The notes under the pieces were generated by a model. The model made no database searches, was not told the origin of the DNA, and saw only the letters and a list, made by a program, of their open reading frames with translations. Shown piece by piece: positions 9,575 through 18,743 of a stretch of 64,000 nucleotides of DNA. This DNA is from an uncultured SAR86 cluster bacterium (GTDB lineage Bacteria; Pseudomonadota; Gammaproteobacteria; Magnimaribacterales; Magnimaribacteraceae): contig CACGNN010000003.1 of the NCBI GenBank assembly GCA_902574355.1, forward strand, positions 96,565-160,564, read 5' to 3'. Every line of letters starts with the position of its first letter. Position 1 is the first letter of the stretch. The position numbers and the translations under genes were made by a program.

Positions 9575-9690
9575 TGTCCTGAGCGTCTAAGTCCGTAACC
9601 GAAAACGTCAGTGCCCTTACGTTTCGTAGAACCTAGCAAAGCAGATTATTAAATTGAGCGGCAGCTAACACTGAATGTGTGCCCGTATTA
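9575..9690 (-). ncRNA. candidate structured 5' leader RNA
   Basis: Relatively GC-rich intergenic element. Stem CGAAAACGT(9600-9608)/ACGTTTCG(9619-9626); its loop TCAGTG (9608-9613) is complementary to CACTGA (9669-9674). TATAAT-like -10 on the minus strand just upstream. Confidence 0.4.
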
Positions 9691-9767
9691 TAAATTGTTC
9701 TTCAAATTATTAATATATGAATTTCACCTTCATGGAATTTTTTTGAAATAACAACCTATGATAATAT

Positions 9768-10991
9768 GTGATAAACAGTAACAATTACTTAATGCATAAA
9801 AAAGAACAGATACGCCTTCTAAAGGGGTTGATCCATCATTTAGACAATAAAACTAATATCGATGCAGGTGGCATAATACGAACTCCAGCTGACACTTATA
9901 CATCGGAAGAAAGATTCGATATGGAGTGGAATACTTTTTTTCAAGATTATCCTCAAATAGTAGGCATGTCAGGAGATCTACCTGGACCTGATACTTTTTT
10001 AACTACTGAGGATTTTGGTGTACCAGTCTTAGCCGTGAGAGATAGTAATGGTAAATTTAAGGCTTATGCTAATGTCTGTGCACATAGAGGTGTAACTGTC
10101 GAGGCTAACAAAAGAGGTGAAAAAACGAGATTTTCTTGTCCTTTTCATGGTTGGACTTTCAATAATGATGGGGAGCTCGTAGGTTATCCAAAAAAAGATC
10201 AATTCGGAGAAATAGATAAAGCATGTTACGGACTTAAAGAGTTGCCAGCCACTGAAAAATTTGGATTTCTTTGGGTCCATCCTTCTAGAGAGGGAACGAT
10301 TAATTTTGAAGAATTACTCGGAGAAGATTTAGTTAAAGAATTTGAATCTTGGAATTTTGAGAGTTTAGTTTTCGAACACCAAGAAGAATATGTCACTGAT
10401 ATGAATTGGAAATTGGCGATTGATACATTTGGCGAAACCTATCATTTTTCCGTTCTTCACAAAGATTCTTTGCACGAAGTATTCCATGGAAACTGTCAAA
10501 TGTTCGATAACTTTAATCGTAATGGAAGGTTAATATTGTGCAGAAGAGCTATAGATGAAATGAGAAAATTGCCAGAATCTGATTGGAATATCTGTGCTGG
10601 CACATTACCGGTATATTATTTATTTCCAAATATTATTTTTATGCCAACACAAGAAGGCGCCTTCTTAGTTCAAGAGTATCCCCTAGAAAATTCACCCCAT
10701 AAGAGTGTTTCTAAAATTTCATTTTATTTTTATCCTCATGTTTTAGAACATGTTAAACAGCTTGAGAAGCAAGGCATTAATGGAAAGGAACTGCTTCAAC
10801 AGCAATACAATGGATTTGCCTCAGTAATTAGAGATGAAGATTATGTTGCTGCAGCCTCATCTCATAAAGGTCTGAAATCAGGGAATATAGATTATTTAAC
10901 ATTTGGTAAAAATGAGCCTGCTCTTCATCACTATCACAATACATATCGTGAGGCTTTAGGCCTTCAATCTTTACCACTAGAAAAAGCTTAG
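9768..10991 (+). CDS. Rieske [2Fe-2S] aromatic-ring-hydroxylating oxygenase alpha-type protein
   Basis: CAHRGVTVEANKRGEKTRFSCPFHGW = CxH...CxxH Rieske motif. ATG at 9792 is an alternative start. Confidence 0.88.
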   Translation: MINSNNYLMHKKEQIRLLKGLIHHLDNKTNIDAGGIIRTPADTYTSEERFDMEWNTFFQDYPQIVGMSGDLPGPDTFLTTEDFGVPVLAVRDSNGKFKAYANVCAHRGVTVEANKRGEKTRFSCPFHGWTFNNDGELVGYPKKDQFGEIDKACYGLKELPATEKFGFLWVHPSREGTINFEELLGEDLVKEFESWNFESLVFEHQEEYVTDMNWKLAIDTFGETYHFSVLHKDSLHEVFHGNCQMFDNFNRNGRLILCRRAIDEMRKLPESDWNICAGTLPVYYLFPNIIFMPTQEGAFLVQEYPLENSPHKSVSKISFYFYPHVLEHVKQLEKQGINGKELLQQQYNGFASVIRDEDYVAAASSHKGLKSGNIDYLTFGKNEPALHHYHNTYREALGLQSLPLEKA

Positions 10992-10994
10992 AGA

Positions 10995-11738
10995 GTGAAT
11001 ATTCTCGAAGTAAGAGGCTTAGAGAAGTCTTATCCTGACCCCGAGTCTGATAAAAACTTAAAAGCTGTCGACGGCATTTCTTTTATACTTGAGGAAGTCC
11101 AAATTTATGGAATATTAGGGCCTAATGGGGCAGGGAAAACGACAACATTAGAAATGATAGAGGGCTTAACGGATATAGACAAAGGTTATGCTGCTGTGAA
11201 TGGAATAAATGTTGCGGATAACCCTTATGCAGTTAAAGAGATCATAGGAGTGCAACTTCAATCAAACGAATATTTTGATTCCTTAAGCCTTAAAGAATTA
11301 CTGGTCCTTTTCGGTAAGCTTTACCAAAATAATGTTGATCCCAAAGATCTCCTTAACAAAGTGGACCTTCTAGAAAAGATAAACTCAAAACCTGAAGAAC
11401 TGTCAGGTGGTCAGAAACAGAGATTTTCCATCGCATGTGCTTTAGTTAATGAACCTAAAGTTCTTTTTCTCGATGAGCCAACTACTGGCCTAGATCCACA
11501 AGCCAAACATAATCTCTGGGAGCTAATAAAAGAATTAAATCTTTCCGGAATGACAATTATTCTTACAACTCATAATATGGAAGAGGCAGAAAACCTTTGC
11601 CACAAAGTAGCAATTATGGATAAAGGTAGGATTTTAATTGAAGGAAATCCCAAAGATTTAATACATAAATATGATCAAGAGCATGGGAATCTTGAAAATG
11701 TTTTTTTGTCATTAACGGGCAAAGAGCTTAGAGATTAA
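10995..11738 (+). CDS. ABC-2 exporter ATP-binding protein
   Basis: GPNGAGKTTTLEMIEGL, LSGGQKQRFSIACAL, VLFLDEPTTGLDPQ; GTG start. Confidence 0.88.
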   Translation: MNILEVRGLEKSYPDPESDKNLKAVDGISFILEEVQIYGILGPNGAGKTTTLEMIEGLTDIDKGYAAVNGINVADNPYAVKEIIGVQLQSNEYFDSLSLKELLVLFGKLYQNNVDPKDLLNKVDLLEKINSKPEELSGGQKQRFSIACALVNEPKVLFLDEPTTGLDPQAKHNLWELIKELNLSGMTIILTTHNMEEAENLCHKVAIMDKGRILIEGNPKDLIHKYDQEHGNLENVFLSLTGKELRD

Positions 11739-12827
11739 ATGATTTCTTCCCTGCAGTTGCATCTCTCCAAGATTTTTTTAAAGATATTTTTAAGAAATAG
11801 ACAAGCTATATTATTCAGTCTTTTTTTCCCACTCATATTCATCGGAGCCTTTTCTTTTTCGGGAAGCGAACCTCAACCATTTCTCATCGGAGTAGAAGAC
11901 AAATCCAATTCTCCTTTTTCTTCTGAATTTATAGAAAACTTAGAAAAAGAAGACTTATTTACTTTGATCAATGGAGATTTTGAAAACCTCAAACTATCTC
12001 TGGAAGAGGGCGAGATAGATGGATTTATTGTGATTCCTGAGAATTTTGAGGAAATTGAAAATTTAGATGCATTGAAATTTTATGTGGATGCATCTCAAGC
12101 CAGACAAGCTAGTATTATCAAACAGGCCATAGACAGATCGCTTGTTTCTATTGAAAGGAATATAAGAAATATGTCTCCTTTATTTTCTGTTGAATTGGAA
12201 GATGTGAAATCAAGAAATCAAAGGTATATCGATTTCTTACTTCCTGGATTATTAGCTTTTATGATCATGAATTTGAGCATAGCTGGATCAGGATTCAATA
12301 TTGTGGAATATAGAAGAAGAGGAATACTTAAACGATTATTTGTAACACCAATCAAACCTAGAGACTTTATGATTGGTATTGTTTTAGCCAGAATGGCCAT
12401 CGTTCTCGTTCAACTTTCTGTTGTTTTGTCTATAGCTTTACTTTTATTAGATATAAATATTATTGGTAGTTATATTTCTTTTTATTGTGCTGTGATTCTA
12501 GGAACTCTTATTTTTTTATGTATAGGCTTTGCACTTGGAAGCCTTGCAAAGACTCAAGAAGGCATCAGGCCCGTTGTAGGTTTAGTTACATTTCCCCAAG
12601 TTATTCTATCTGGTGTATTTTTTCCTATCAGCTCTATGCCTGAATTAGTTCAACCAATTATTTACTCTTTACCGCTAAGTTCAGTTGTTTCCTCTTTAAG
12701 AGAAATTGCTAATGATGGTGCAAGTCTTTTCTCTTTTAGCGCCTCAACCATTGGGCTAGTCATCTGGGTAATGATTGCTTTTTTTATTTCAATAAGATTT
12801 TTTGTCTGGAAGGAAGTGGCTAGATAA
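11739..12827 (+). CDS. ABC-2 type permease
   Basis: ABC-2 permease topology; directly follows ATPase gene. Confidence 0.85.
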   Translation: MISSLQLHLSKIFLKIFLRNRQAILFSLFFPLIFIGAFSFSGSEPQPFLIGVEDKSNSPFSSEFIENLEKEDLFTLINGDFENLKLSLEEGEIDGFIVIPENFEEIENLDALKFYVDASQARQASIIKQAIDRSLVSIERNIRNMSPLFSVELEDVKSRNQRYIDFLLPGLLAFMIMNLSIAGSGFNIVEYRRRGILKRLFVTPIKPRDFMIGIVLARMAIVLVQLSVVLSIALLLLDINIIGSYISFYCAVILGTLIFLCIGFALGSLAKTQEGIRPVVGLVTFPQVILSGVFFPISSMPELVQPIIYSLPLSSVVSSLREIANDGASLFSFSASTIGLVIWVMIAFFISIRFFVWKEVAR

Positions 12828-12908
12828 TCATTCATATTTTAAAAAATATCCTTTTAAAAGAGTTAAAATAGTTAAATTCCATCAATCTCATTTAAGAAGG
12901 CAAAAAAA

Positions 12909-13352
12909 TTGTTCCAAAGTGTCAACTACAAGAATCCGCGAAAATTATTAAATTCATGGGAAGCTCAAGCTTTAGCTACTCTGACAGCAAAGAATTTACC
13001 TAATTCTTTCAAGGCAGTCTCAGAGATTATGCATGACGAAACAAAAGATATTGAAGTACGAACAGCATCTGAAATACTCTTTTGGGGGAGAGTATGGCGC
13101 CAATCTAAAACTAAAGAAGAGGTAGTAACTTCTTGGGAAAGAATATTAAGATTGATAAAGCACTCTAACTATCAAGGAATAGCAACTTTTGATGAAGGTA
13201 AAGCATCAATGGAAGGGTTTGATGAAAGAGTTGACTTACCTGCTACCGAAAGGATTCAAGAGCTTACTGAAGAGGGTCTATCGCCAGAAGAAATCATTAT
13301 GCGAGGTTTTAGTTTTGAAAAGGTAAGTGAAGCTTTAAAAAATGGCTCATAG
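12909..13352 (+). CDS. hypothetical protein
   Basis: 147 aa ORF, TTG start, overlaps downstream DUF2256 ORF. Confidence 0.55.
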   Translation: MFQSVNYKNPRKLLNSWEAQALATLTAKNLPNSFKAVSEIMHDETKDIEVRTASEILFWGRVWRQSKTKEEVVTSWERILRLIKHSNYQGIATFDEGKASMEGFDERVDLPATERIQELTEEGLSPEEIIMRGFSFEKVSEALKNGS

Positions 13353-13482
13353 TAAACTAACACTAGAAACAAAAATTTGTGCAAACTGCAAAAGACCTTT
13401 TTCGTGGAGAAAAAAATGGGAAAGGAATTGGGAAGAGGTAAGATTTTGTAGTAAAAGATGCAAAAGAGAGGGGAAATGTTGA
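13342..13482 (+). CDS. DUF2256 zinc-ribbon-like small protein
   Basis: Not in the ORF track: [46 protein letters not shown] (46 aa); CxxC...CxxxC with PFxWRKKW matches DUF2256. Confidence 0.85.
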   Translation: MAHSKLTLETKICANCKRPFSWRKKWERNWEEVRFCSKRCKREGKC

Positions 13483-13874
13483 GAGTAGATAAAATTATAT
13501 TAGCAATACTGGCAATTGAGCATTTAGGATTTGGCATCTATGGTTTTTATTCTCCAGAAGGTATTGCTGAACTAACTGGCTATGGACTTAATAGTGAATT
13601 TGCTTATTCTGAAATAAGGGCATACTACACTTTAATTTCAGGATTGGGACTTATGGCCTTTTTGGCAATTATCATTCATAAGTTAGCTAGGCAAACTTAT
13701 ATCCTTTTTTCGTTCATGTTTAGTTGTATTTTCGTAGGAAGGCTTGCTAATTATCTTCTCACTGGTGAGATGGATAATTCTATTATGATTGCCATGATTG
13801 CAGAAGCCTTGGTGATAGTCTTATCGCTTTGGAGACTTGCATCTTCTAAAAATAGATCAGCTGTAGAAGTTTAA
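13476..13874 (+). CDS. DUF4345-like membrane protein
   Basis: Four hydrophobic segments; likely start ATG 13476 overlapping the DUF2256 stop. Confidence 0.6.
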   Translation: MLRVDKIILAILAIEHLGFGIYGFYSPEGIAELTGYGLNSEFAYSEIRAYYTLISGLGLMAFLAIIIHKLARQTYILFSFMFSCIFVGRLANYLLTGEMDNSIMIAMIAEALVIVLSLWRLASSKNRSAVEV

Positions 13875-14096
13875 ATGAGCTCCAATACCATCACATTTAT
13901 ATTTTGCCTAGGCGGTATAACTTTTCTGTTTAATTGGTTGCTTATGCTTCATTGGTATTTCAACAATAATTCATTACAAATAACTAACAAAATCCAGTTT
14001 GCAAGAATCTTCTTAGTTTGTTTGTTTATTTCCATTTTTGGAGTTTTAACAACAGGTGTTATATTTGTTTCGGCTTTAATGTTTTCCCACGGTTAA
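13875..14096 (+). CDS. small hypothetical membrane protein
   Basis: 73 aa hydrophobic ORF abutting upstream gene. Confidence 0.5.
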   Translation: MSSNTITFIFCLGGITFLFNWLLMLHWYFNNNSLQITNKIQFARIFLVCLFISIFGVLTTGVIFVSALMFSHG

Positions 14097-14109
14097 AGAA
14101 TTTAAAAGT

Positions 14110-14778
14110 ATGGACAATAAATATTCTCTTGATAATTTTTCGAGACCTAACTTAGAACTACCAAAAAAAAATTCTAAGCTGCTTCTTCATAGTTGTTGCG
14201 CGCCTTGCGCAGGGGAAATAATGGAAGCCGTTGCAGCATCGGATATTGAAACTACAGTCTATTTTTATAATCCTAATATTCATCCTGTTGAGGAATATGA
14301 AATAAGAAAAGATGAAAATAAAAGATTTTGCGATGCCCTAGGATTTAAATTTATTGATGCTGATTATGATAAAGAAAATTGGTTCGAGCGAATAAAAGGT
14401 CTTGAGAATGAACCCGAAAGAGGGGAAAGATGCACAAAATGCTTTGATATGAGGTTCGAAAGATCAGCGCTTTATGCCAGTGAAAATGATTATGCTGTTT
14501 ATGCCACAACACTAGGTATCTCAAGGTGGAAAGATATGAAACAAATAAATGATTCCGGTCATAGAGCAGCAGAAAGGTATGACCAAGTTAGTTATTGGGA
14601 TTTTAATTGGAGAAAGCAAGGCGGTTCTTCAAGAATGATAGAAATATCTAAAAGAGAAGAATTTTATCAACAAGAATACTGTGGTTGCGTTTATAGCTTG
14701 AGAGATACTAATAAATGGCGCAGAGAGAACAACAGGCCTAGGATAAAACGCGGTATAAAATATTATAATATTTCATGA
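14110..14778 (+). CDS. queH: epoxyqueuosine reductase QueH (DUF208)
   Basis: [37 protein letters not shown] motifs. Confidence 0.9.
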   Translation: MDNKYSLDNFSRPNLELPKKNSKLLLHSCCAPCAGEIMEAVAASDIETTVYFYNPNIHPVEEYEIRKDENKRFCDALGFKFIDADYDKENWFERIKGLENEPERGERCTKCFDMRFERSALYASENDYAVYATTLGISRWKDMKQINDSGHRAAERYDQVSYWDFNWRKQGGSSRMIEISKREEFYQQEYCGCVYSLRDTNKWRRENNRPRIKRGIKYYNIS

Positions 14779-15470
14779 GACATATTATCGCGATTGGCGG
14801 TGGGGGCTTTGGAAGGAATCCAGGTGAAGGTCTAATAGAACAATATATTCTAGATCAGACTGGCAAGGAAAACCCAAATATTTGTTTTATTCCAACTGCA
14901 ACAGGAGACAATGAAGCTTACAAGGTAAATTACTATAGTACTTTCTCAAAGTTACACTGTAATCCAGTTCATTTAGATTTTTTTAAAAGAACTCCGGATC
15001 TAGAAAAGTTAATAGGTGAACAAGACGCTATCTTTGTTGGGGGAGGCAATACTAAGAGTATGTTGGCTGTCTGGAAAGATTGGGGACTGGATAGCCTGCT
15101 TAAAAAAGCTTACGAGGCTGGAGTTGTGATGAGCGGAGTCAGTGCTGGTGCTAACTGTTGGTTTGAAAGAGCTGTCGTTGATTCTTGGGAAGATGAACTT
15201 AAAGTAATTGATTGTATGGGGTTTGTGAAAGGAAATTTTTGTCCGCATTATGATGAAGAACCTCAGAGACGACCTTCAGTTAAGTCTTTTCTCGAAGAGG
15301 ATATTATAAACGCGTGTTATGCCTCCGAAGGTAATGCAGCCCTTCACATTAAAGATGATAATGATTATTTGTCCGTTGATTTCGGCAAACAAAAACAGTC
15401 TTATCTAGTTTCACTCGTCCAAGGGAAAGTATCAGAAGTGGCATTTGAATCTCTTTCTTTGAAGGCCTAA
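14775..15470 (+). CDS. peptidase E-like (S51) protein
   Basis: [14 protein letters not shown] and [11 protein letters not shown] nucleophile motif. Confidence 0.85.
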   Translation: MRHIIAIGGGGFGRNPGEGLIEQYILDQTGKENPNICFIPTATGDNEAYKVNYYSTFSKLHCNPVHLDFFKRTPDLEKLIGEQDAIFVGGGNTKSMLAVWKDWGLDSLLKKAYEAGVVMSGVSAGANCWFERAVVDSWEDELKVIDCMGFVKGNFCPHYDEEPQRRPSVKSFLEEDIINACYASEGNAALHIKDDNDYLSVDFGKQKQSYLVSLVQGKVSEVAFESLSLKA

Positions 15471-15530
15471 AAAAACTAAAAAGTAATCTCTCAAAAGTAT
15501 ATAACTCCTGTTAGAATGCCTGAGTTCTAT

Positions 15531-15608
15531 GGACCGGTAGTTCAGTTTGGTTAGAACGCCGCCCTGTCACGGCGGAGGTCGCGAGTTCGAGTCTCGTCCG
15601 GTCCGCCA
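15531..15608 (+). tRNA. tRNA-Asp(GTC)
   Basis: Acceptor GGACCGG/CCGGTCC, anticodon loop CTGTCAC, TTCGAGT T-loop, encoded CCA. Confidence 0.95.
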
Positions 15609-15657
15609 TTTTTCATTCAGGGTTAACACACAAATAAATAATCAATAGAATGATGAT

Positions 15658-16122
15658 ATGAAAATTTTATCTCTCATTGGTGCGTTATTAATTTCTCAAG
15701 TTTCCAATGCTGAATACTTAGAGGGTCTCAAAATAAAGAAAATAGTCGATGGAGATACTGTGCATGTCTTTTATCAAGACGAAGTTTATAAGATCCGACT
15801 CACAGAGATCGATGCACCTGAAAGAGATCAACCTTATGGGAGCAATTCAACCGAATATTTAAAAGGTCTTTTGAAGGAAGGGAGAGTTGACGCAGATATC
15901 TCTGGGACAGATAGATACGGAAGAAAACTAGGTAGACTTTATTGGCAAGGCATGGATATCAATCGTGAACTTGTATCAGCTGGTTATGCTTGGGTTTATG
16001 ATCAATACGTCACGGATGATTCATTTTACGAAAGCCAAACAAAAGCAAGGAATTTAAAAAAAGGTCTATGGCAGGATAAAAATCCACTAGAACCTTGGAA
16101 TTGGAGAAAGCTAAAAAACTAA
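15658..16122 (+). CDS. SNase-like thermonuclease family protein
   Basis: Signal peptide; IVDGDTVHVFYQDEVYKIRLTEIDAPE and DRYGRKLGRLYW motifs. Confidence 0.88.
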   Translation: MKILSLIGALLISQVSNAEYLEGLKIKKIVDGDTVHVFYQDEVYKIRLTEIDAPERDQPYGSNSTEYLKGLLKEGRVDADISGTDRYGRKLGRLYWQGMDINRELVSAGYAWVYDQYVTDDSFYESQTKARNLKKGLWQDKNPLEPWNWRKLKN

Positions 16123-16134
16123 TTTATCTTAAAA

Positions 16135-16163
16135 TTGTTATGGCAATCTAACCCATCTATAAT
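16135..16163 (+). promoter_or_regulatory. sigma70 promoter
   Basis: TTGTTA-N17-TATAAT upstream of the 16182 ORF. Confidence 0.65.
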
Positions 16164-16181
16164 GGTTACAGGGAGAATTGC

Positions 16182-16508
16182 ATGAAATGGTCCTATACGA
16201 ACGGAAAGCTTAATGTCAGCTCAGATGACGTCGATCAGCAGTTTACATTGCAAGAACTCATTGAAGAAGCTTCTAGACATCAAGCGTATAGAAAAAAAAT
16301 AGTAGCCTTATTTCTAATAATCTCATTGATTTTATTTTTTATGCAGACTTATGGAGGAGATATGCCACCAAACGCGTCTATTTATTTTTATGTAGGTTAT
16401 TTGTCGACACCTCTATTCATCTCAGGATTTATTTCATCTATCTGTTATGTTCTTATGCGAAAGCCTCCTAGGCAAGTTAGACGACTTAACAAATTTTTCA
16501 AAGATTAA
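16182..16508 (+). CDS. hypothetical membrane protein
   Basis: 108 aa ORF with two TM segments and good promoter. Confidence 0.6.
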   Translation: MKWSYTNGKLNVSSDDVDQQFTLQELIEEASRHQAYRKKIVALFLIISLILFFMQTYGGDMPPNASIYFYVGYLSTPLFISGFISSICYVLMRKPPRQVRRLNKFFKD

Positions 16509-17309
16509 TAGAAAGTTCTAGCAGACCCTCCATCTACTTGCACAGCTAAACCGGTCATATAGTTTGCTTTTTCTGAAGCCAAGAAAGTTATCAATCCTGC
16601 TAAATCTTCAGCTTCGCCAACTCTCTTCATTGGAATATTATCAGCAATGGTTTTTTCTATTTCTTCTTTACTCAAACCAGAAGAAGAAGATTGAGATTCT
16701 AAGATAGCCTCGACTCTCTCTGTCCTGGTATAACCAGGACATACTGTATTAACAGTTATGCCGTGAGCAGCTAATTCATCTGCAAGTGCTTTTGCCCATC
16801 CCAGAACACCCATTCTTAGACTATTAGATAGAAATAATCCATTTACAGGAGTTTTTACTGATACTGAGGAGATATTGATAATGCGGCCCCATTCCTTTTT
16901 TTTTCATGTTGGGCACCAAGGCTCTTGAAAGCCGAATTGCTGACATCATTGTTGAATTAAACGCATTTTGCCAATCTTCATCAGAAATTTGCTCAAATGT
17001 ACTTGGTGGTGGGCCTCCAGTATTATTTACTAAAATATCAACTTCACCCAAGCTTTGTTCAACTTCTTGCAAAAATATTTGTATATCCTCTAAAGAATCA
17101 AGATCAGCTTTTAATGCTAGAACCTTGATACTGTGTTCTGTTTTCTGAAGTATTTCTTCTTTAGCTTTGTCTATTTTTTCTTGATCTCTAGAACAAATGG
17201 CCAGATTCACCCCTTCCTTTGCAAGATCTATAGCTGCCGCCTTACCTAATCCTTGGCTGGATGCACAAACGATTGCATTCTTATTTTTTAGATTTAAATT
17301 CATATTCAA
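16505..17309 (-). pseudogene. SDR-family oxidoreductase interrupted by a frameshift at an A9 tract
   Basis: ORFs 17309-16824 and 16813-16505 join into one SDR (…VPNMKKK|EWGRIINISSVSVKTPVNGLFLSNSLRMGVLGWAKALADEL…) if one A of the tract at 16896-16904 is removed. Confidence 0.8.
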
Positions 17310-17373
17310 AATTTACAGTTAAGCCTTATATTAATCAAATAATCCAGTATCATTAGCTTTGTAAATTTATGGG

Positions 17374-18741
17374 GTGTCAATGATCAAATCAAAGTGGATT
17401 TTCTTTTTATTATTTTCGGCATTGAGTTTATCTCTATTTCCAAGCTCATATGAAGCCAGTCAAGTCGGTGTTTCTAAAGAAAGACTAGATAAAATCTTTC
17501 CTGTTCTGGAAGAAAATATAAAAGCAGGGAGATTTCCTGGCTTCATCTCGGCGGTTGCACGAAAAGGTAAAGTCGTACATTTTGAAACTCAAGGATATTC
17601 AGATTTAGAAAAACAAATACCTCTCCAAAAAGACTCACTATTTAGAATTTATTCAATGAGTAAACCAATTACTGGAGTTGCTCTAATGATTTTATTAGAA
17701 GAAGGTAAAGTAAGATTGAATGATCCTGTTTCTCTCTACATACCTGAGTTCGCCAATACAGAGGTAATGACAATTAATGAAGATGGCACAACATCTCTGG
17801 AAAAACTCAATAGAGAAGTTACGATTAGACATTTAGCTACTCATACTTCTGGAATTGCTTATAGCTTTACGGCAATACCTCAACTGCGAAAGATTTACGC
17901 TAAAGAGAGACTGTCCCCTTATTTTTTTATTGATAATTTTGAAGCTCTTCAAATAAATGGTAATACCGTAGTTAGTTCAGGAAAGTCTTTCCCAGATATT
18001 TGTACTTTTTCTGCTGCATTGGCATCAAAAGCACCTCTGATGCATCAACCTGGTGTTAAATATACATACTCTATGGGGATGGATGTTTTGGGTTGTGTTA
18101 TTGAAAGAGCGTCAGGAATGAAATTTGATGCTTTTTTAGAGGAAAAAATCTTTAAACCTCTTCAAATGAATGATACTTCTTTTTCCGTTCCAGCGTCAAA
18201 GGTAGATAGATTCACTTCTCTTTATGCGTATCCTGGAGATTTAGGTCGTTTGATACCTGAAATGGAAGGTAAAATACCAGATGATCTTTTAATGATAAAA
18301 ATTGATGATCGTTCTTCTAGTCCTTATCTTAAACCTGCAACATTGTTCGATGGTGGTTCTGGTTTGGTCTCATCAACAGAAGACTACTTAAAATTTGCTC
18401 AAATGTTACTGAATGGTGGTGAACTTGCAGGAGAAAGAATATTGAGCAGAAAATCTGTAGAACTTATGTCATCTAATCTTCTACCAGACAATATTAAAGG
18501 ATCGGATGACTACATTCAGGGTGCTGGATTTGGTATCACAGTCGGAGTAATTGAAGATCCTGGACTAATTGGACAATATGGTTCTGAAGGGATGTATTTT
18601 TGGGGCGGTGCTGCATCAACATTTTTTTGGGTAGATCCTAAAGAAGATTTAGTTGCAGTAGTGATGACGCAATTGCTTGCTAATCCATGGCCTCTTAGAG
18701 AAACTTTTAATGCTCTTGTATATCAATCCATAGACGATTAA
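17374..18741 (+). CDS. serine hydrolase, beta-lactamase/class C family
   Basis: RIYSMSKPITG SxxK motif; YSMGMDVLG; signal peptide. Confidence 0.87.
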   Translation: MSMIKSKWIFFLLFSALSLSLFPSSYEASQVGVSKERLDKIFPVLEENIKAGRFPGFISAVARKGKVVHFETQGYSDLEKQIPLQKDSLFRIYSMSKPITGVALMILLEEGKVRLNDPVSLYIPEFANTEVMTINEDGTTSLEKLNREVTIRHLATHTSGIAYSFTAIPQLRKIYAKERLSPYFFIDNFEALQINGNTVVSSGKSFPDICTFSAALASKAPLMHQPGVKYTYSMGMDVLGCVIERASGMKFDAFLEEKIFKPLQMNDTSFSVPASKVDRFTSLYAYPGDLGRLIPEMEGKIPDDLLMIKIDDRSSSPYLKPATLFDGGSGLVSSTEDYLKFAQMLLNGGELAGERILSRKSVELMSSNLLPDNIKGSDDYIQGAGFGITVGVIEDPGLIGQYGSEGMYFWGGAASTFFWVDPKEDLVAVVMTQLLANPWPLRETFNALVYQSIDD

Positions 18742-18743
18742 AA

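Noticed and set aside
15531-15658. tRNA-Asp as an integration site for a mobile element
   Set aside because: No integrase, no repeated tRNA 3' end noticed downstream, neighbours are ordinary chromosomal genes.
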